A stretch of DNA of 64,000 nucleotides from Myrica gale (Eukaryota > Streptophyta > Magnoliopsida > Fagales > Myricaceae). Positions 59,601-64,000 of this stretch are shown here, piece by piece. The position numbers were made by a program, and so were the translations under genes. The first letter of the stretch is position 1; every line of letters starts with the position of its first letter. The notes beneath the pieces were generated by a model. That model was not told the origin of the DNA. It saw only the letters and a program-made list of their open reading frames with translations, and searched no databases. The stretch spans positions 5,895,001-5,959,000 of the forward strand of contig OZ005610.1 in NCBI GenBank assembly GCA_963930655.1, in the 5' to 3' direction.

Positions 59601-61644
59601 ATTGCTGATGTTGAAAAAGCAATTATCGACGCTTTAGACAAGCAATATGCAGATGTCTTGTCCCCGGTGAAGGAACATATGGCACCCAAGAAATTTGGCC
59701 TCAAGTATGTCCAGAAACTTGCCAAGCTCTCCGTTTGCCCCTATATAGTTCCTGATGAGGTCAGTTATAATCTGTCAAATGTAGAACCTTCCTTGATTGG
59801 TAATTCTTTTGCTTACTCTGGTGTTACTTTTCAGCTAGGAATTCTACTGAATTCAATGAAAAGGATGCTTGATGTCTTGCGCCCCAAGATGGAAGCTCAG
59901 TTTAAGACATGGGCTGCTTGCATCCCTACGGGTGGCAACACAGTTCCTGGTGAGCGTCTCACTGAAGTAACAGTGATGTTGAGAGCCAAGTTCAGAAATT
60001 ATCTGCAAGCAGTTGTCGAGAAACTTGCAGAGAATGTGGGTATCATCCTGAAATCACACATTATGTGATTGATTTTACTTGAATTTTCATGGTGGTTTGT
60101 GAATAAAGATAAGATACATATATGAAAGCAGTTAATGAAGTCTGACCTGAACAAATAATAGAATCTTATTTTTTATGAATGAAATATCATTGGCTATTTG
60201 CAAAAGAGATGATTTTCTGTTCATAAAGCACAGTTTCGCACCAAGCGGTAATGCTTCAAGTATGTTTATTATCCTGGAACTTGGAGATTATGGATATTCC
60301 TGCAACTTGTCTACGATAACAATGGCAGCACATACTTAATAGCATTGCATGTTGTATTACTCCTGTGCAATGTTTGTGTTAGAAATGAAGGTGTCCCAAT
60401 TAAGTGTATACAAACTGAAATTACTGTTCTTCTGCATATAATTGCAGCAGGCAAGTTGCCAATTTTTTCCTGCATGAAAATGTAAATTATGTTAAGGATT
60501 TTCTCACTCATCCTTGATTGACTTCCTTTTTTTTTGTTGTTGTTCAGACAAAGTTACAGAATGCCACAAAACTGAAAAAGATTCTTCAAGATTCGAAGGA
60601 AACTGTGGTGGAGTCCGATGTACGGGGTAGAATGCAGCCACTGAAAGAGCAGCTGACAAGTACAATAAATCACCTTCAGTCTATCTTTGAGACTCATGTT
60701 TTCATTGCAATTTGTCGGGGTTACTGGGACCGGCTGGGCCAGGTAGGTTCTTTGCTTCTATATCTACTGTATTCCAGATACTGAAAATCGAGGCTAATAA
60801 TCCACAACATGCGGTGTATTTCTTCTGTCACAGGATGTTCTAAGTTTTTTGGAGAACAGGAAAGAGAATAGATCGTGGTATAAAGGTTCAAGAATTGCTG
60901 TAACAGTAAGTAATACTGTTGCACCCTTTTTTCCTTTGAAGAGTAGGAGCATTACAGCCTCACCAGTTATTTAGTTGTAATTAAAATCCTGAGTTGGACA
61001 ATTTCTTTGTTAGAACAGCAGACCACTAATTGAATGCATACCGTATTATACGAGAGTTCCTATCTATGACATTGCTAAATGGCCTATCCGATTTTATTTT
61101 CTTCATTTTCTTTGTTCTTTGGAAATTTTGGGTTTGTAACGTTAGTTCTAGAGCATCCTAGTCCAGGAACACAGAAATTGGTGGGTGGATTCGTCGGACC
61201 AAGAAAGCCATTAGCCATGGGAGTCTCTGGGAATTGTTTAGACCAAAGTTGAGTGGTTTAGATCAAGGTAAGTGAAGATGGGCCACCAATATCCCTGGTG
61301 TTACACTTTCTATACATGCTTCCCATCTATGGAAAAGCACGAATAGCAGCCTCCCGTTTAATTTTCCGAAGCCAAAAAGCCTTGGGTGGAGCATTTTGTA
61401 ATTTTTTTGGTGTGATAATATTTTTTCGACGTTTCATTTTACAGTCTTTATGTACTTTCCCTTATGATATCTCCACTTTATTACTTTGCAGATTCTGGAT
61501 GATACCTTTGCCTCGCAAATGCAGCAGCTGCTTGGAAATACAGTTCAAGAGAAGGACCTAGAGCCACCTAGATCTATCATGGAAGTCCGTTCAATTCTTT
61601 GCAAGGACGTTCCCAATCACAAGGATAACACATATTACTACTAA
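50660..61644 (+). CDS. Large C2-like and Munc13-like protein (At5g65440/At4g24610 group)
   Basis: Function unproven; membrane or vesicle traffic is my inference from the domains. Exons: 50660-50707, 50882-51487, 53143-53393, 53596-53667, 53775-53909, 54269-54387, 54471-54776, 55171-55258, 55330-55435, 55527-55640, 56448-56611, 56749-56869, 57069-57293, 57377-57567, 58256-58423, 58526-58631, 58873-59010, 59598-59759, 59835-60035, 60548-60742, 60834-60905 and 61492-61644. All phases close, giving about 1246 residues. Starts MFTEGLDKNAVRWARE. Residues 17-300 are Ser/Gly-rich and look disordered, including GFGLPPPSKFRSGHLP and SDDDDDVPSAPP. A C2-like sandwich (about 515-615) has DLLIEVQDSKGKQFGRVHVQ. 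The helical rest includes DMYDRLKETLSHYEIIICRW, like Munc13 homology regions. The family match is from memory. Confidence 0.88.
52501..52876. repeat. 188-bp tandem duplication in intron 2
   Basis: Two copies in direct tandem begin TTTGTATTGTTTGCATGTTC at 52501 and 52689. I count three differences by eye over 188 bp. The repeat lies in the 1.65-kb second intron of the 22-exon gene and does not touch a splice site. Confidence 0.9.
52877..53015. repeat. Worn MITE sequence
   Basis: GAAAAGGTGAAGAGAGAAAT and GATTTGATAGGGAGAGATAA resemble the inverse of the Tourist-like MITE core at 37159-37355. No ends or target duplication can be placed. Confidence 0.4.
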
Positions 61645-63401
61645 GCCCACGCGTGTAAATATGACTGGGTGACCGGAGGCGCGGACTCACCAAGAAACAC
61701 AGGGACTCGAGTAACCTGGGTGATACAAGATGTCAGTAGATGATCCCGTTGGCCTGCTGAACATGGATTATGAGCTGTTCTGGTTGTCAGGATGCACACA
61801 TTAGTCACGACTGCCGGGGGCTGCTAATTTTGTATAGGGAGCAAGCAACTCGGCTGCTCCAAAACCATAGATCCGCTCTTTAAAGGGTTCTCTTTGTTCC
61901 TCTTCATTTTATATATATTCGATCAACACCACTTTTTTGTAATGCAATCTCTATATATGGCTGTGCCTTTCTCAATTTTGAATAACCTTGTTTTAGTCCT
62001 ACACACGCTACCAAATATTTGGGTGGTCAACTAGTCAAGGCCTGAACTGCCTTAGGTGTCTCTCTCATTCAGGTTCCATTGTGACATTTTGAGAATGTTG
62101 GTGCTCAAGAAGCAACCTGTTTCGAGAGGATTACGTTTGGCTCAGGAGGGAGAGAGATCCTTCCACATCTGCCTTAGATATCTGGATGCACTTACTTGAC
62201 GTCCAAAACAAACCAACACCTATGGCGGGCAACAAACCTAAAAAATCCAACATTAGGCTAGAATTTGATCCACCAGTAGGACCTTGGAATCAAAGAAACG
62301 TGACCTCCCTAAAGAAGATGACTTGTGGGACTTTTTCGTTGGAGTGAAGATTATTTCCCGTGTGTGCGCGCAAGAAGGGAGCTCGATGCGTACGTGTTTT
62401 GAGGAATTTAGTCAGACTAGCAGGAGAAGATATAACCTCCAGAATTCACAGAAAGAAAAACGTACAGTGATTTAAAAAAGGGTGAGAAAAAAAATAAAAC
62501 ACATGGAACCCAGTCCATGGTTCCTAGAAAACTTTACAAAAAAAGGTTTTACTGTTCTCTTAATCTCAGAACGAGCCTTCCCAAAGTGGGCCCGCAAAGA
62601 ACTAGTTTTCTCTAAGGGGACATGGGAATAATTCTTAAGCCATCTAAAGACCGTTAGTGCTTCAATATGTTGGTCCATAATGAAGGATACCAAGACTCAT
62701 ACTGCTGGAGTTCCAACCAGCAAGTCTCTATTCACGGTACAACTATATTCGATATTCTATTCAATTGATCGAATCAACTTAAAGGACTTGATTGATAAAT
62801 AATTTTAGAGTTTTAGACTAAACGCAGTTTATCATACATTTTCACTACATACTTCCTCAAATCTGCAAAAGATCTGGAAGAAGGCACTAGAGCCGCCTCA
62901 CATTAGGCGCAGACACAACCTGCTCCCAGTGTCAGCATGTCCGCAAAGGTGCATGTTCATGATATGTATTTCAATCGATGTCAAAGCTTCCACATAAAAG
63001 ATGCCCACAGAGAACCATCACTGAATAGATGTGAAGCTTAGCAATTCGGAATCATAGCATAACACAACCTAGTTAATAGGAATATATCGGTATACAGGGA
63101 ATGTATCCACTCGTACACTGCCAAAGAATGGAACACATTGATAACAACATCATTCAAACTGCAAGAATAAAGGCTTAAACCATTTCAATGGGATTTTTCC
63201 AATGAATTTGAATTGCACTCTGGAAATGCTTCAAACGGGCAAATATTTACAGAATTAAGAATTAACAAGAAATTAATCAATCAGTGGTCAACCAACACAC
63301 CACATTAATGTTGCACAATTTGTGAAACATGAAGTTACCGGACCCACAACTACAACAGGGAATCCTAATATCAGAACTTTTCTCTATGCAGCACAGGCAA
63401 A
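61645..63401. other. 3' flank and intergenic between convergent genes
   Basis: About the first 350 bp is likely 3' UTR. The remainder includes short ORFs (62284-62475 plus, 62472-62693 minus) without family features. No gene is supported. Confidence 0.45.
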
Positions 63402-64000
63402 TCATAAAAGCTTTGATATAACTTGACAAGACGTCCAGAAGGCTTTAGTTGCAACCCTTAGAATCATAGGATTTTGGTATATCCTGAGGAGAGAACCAAA
63501 AGAAAAAAAGGAAAGAAATCATCAGTAGATAGGTAATCCTATAAGCAAAGTAAAAAAATAAATATAGCACTTCTTTCTTTCTTTTTCAACCTAAAAATAA
63601 TAAGTAGAAGCCCAAGATGTAGGAGGAGAGCAAACAATGATGCAGGAGAGCAAATAATCGAACCTACCCTATAGCAGTTGCACCCCAAGAAGCAACATTA
63701 TAAATAACTTGGCTTCCATCCCACACCTTTCGAAGTTTCCCTTTTTTCTTTTTAACTGAGAATGTCTTGCTAAGTGCTACAAGAGAATTCAGATGTCAGA
63801 ACTCCATTCACACATCTCTGGCCACAAACACTGTAACAACTAATGCCTGGATAGTATTTAGATCACATTGAAGGATTACTAGAGGATTTTTTTCCCTTTG
63901 ATCTTGTGTTGGATATATGGAAGAAAGACAAAGGCACAAATCAAGAAGGAAAGTAATTGAACTTACCATCCTGGAGTTGGTTAGGGGTCAAATCCTGCAA
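63402..64000 (-). CDS. 3' end of an unrecognised gene (partial)
   Basis: Three phase-consistent exons on the minus strand: 64000 (cut, or acceptor near 63995) to 63967 before GTAAGT, 63776-63668 before GTAGGT, and 63483-63402 ending in TGA. The joined C-terminus reads DLTPNQLQDALSKTFSVKKK, then KVWDGSQVIYNVASWGATAI, then NPMILRVATKAFWTSCQVIS and a short end. It is basic then hydrophobic/aromatic. I do not recognise the family. The rest lies beyond the window. Confidence 0.6.

Noticed and set aside
1-64000. CRISPR arrays, bacterial operons or phage genes
   Set aside because: All well-supported genes are spliced plant genes or typical intronless PPR. The repeats are transposons or microsatellites, with no spacer-repeat arrays.

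Overview
The window is nuclear DNA of a eudicot plant, probably a woody rosid. The evidence is GT-AG introns throughout, AT-rich intergenic DNA, plant-only protein families (D-type cyclin, P-class PPR, plastid-type phosphoglucose isomerase, plant 14-3-3) and plant transposons (Copia, LINE, SINE, Tourist-like and hAT-like MITEs, long-TIR elements). The genus cannot be read from the sequence.

Layout. 1-4.6 kb is intergenic and holds two long-inverted-repeat elements. 4.6-12.9 kb holds a weakly supported six-exon gene that I do not recognise; its first intron is filled by a complete but decayed antisense Copia element (5478-10064). 13.6-15.6 kb is a D-type cyclin of the CYCD4/CYCD2 type (-). 15.6-22.9 kb has no gene that I can support, only repeats. 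23.1-25.9 kb is CUTA (+). 27.2-29.95 kb is a kappa/lambda-type 14-3-3 (-). 31.1-32.7 kb is an intronless-CDS PPR gene (+) with a likely spliced leader carrying upstream ORFs. 33.7-36.9 kb is a small J-domain protein (-). 40.5-46.9 kb is plastid-type glucose-6-phosphate isomerase with 14 coding exons (+). 50.7-61.6 kb is a 22-exon gene for a protein of about 1246 residues, C2-like then Munc13-like (+). The last exons of an unrecognised minus-strand gene lie at 63.4-64.0 kb.

The genes are separate nuclear loci and not a pathway cluster. From memory of Arabidopsis locus numbers, CYCD4;1, a 14-3-3 (kappa) and a large unknown protein are neighbours on chromosome 5, and a paralogue of that unknown protein neighbours PGI1 on chromosome 4. 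The window therefore looks like an unfractionated ancestral block from which both Arabidopsis blocks descend.

The most informative non-genic structures are: a Copia element with TA...TA LTR ends and an exact 5-bp target duplication; an 853-bp long-TIR element with a perfect 9-bp target duplication inside a Tourist-like MITE, whose undisturbed relative 10 kb away gives the empty site; six near-identical palindromes inside that element; two copies of one hAT-like family on either side of PGI1; a SINE with 20-bp flanks in a PGI1 intron; and a nearly exact 188-bp tandem duplication in an intron of the 22-exon gene. Exon boundaries were read by eye from GT/AG sites and phase.
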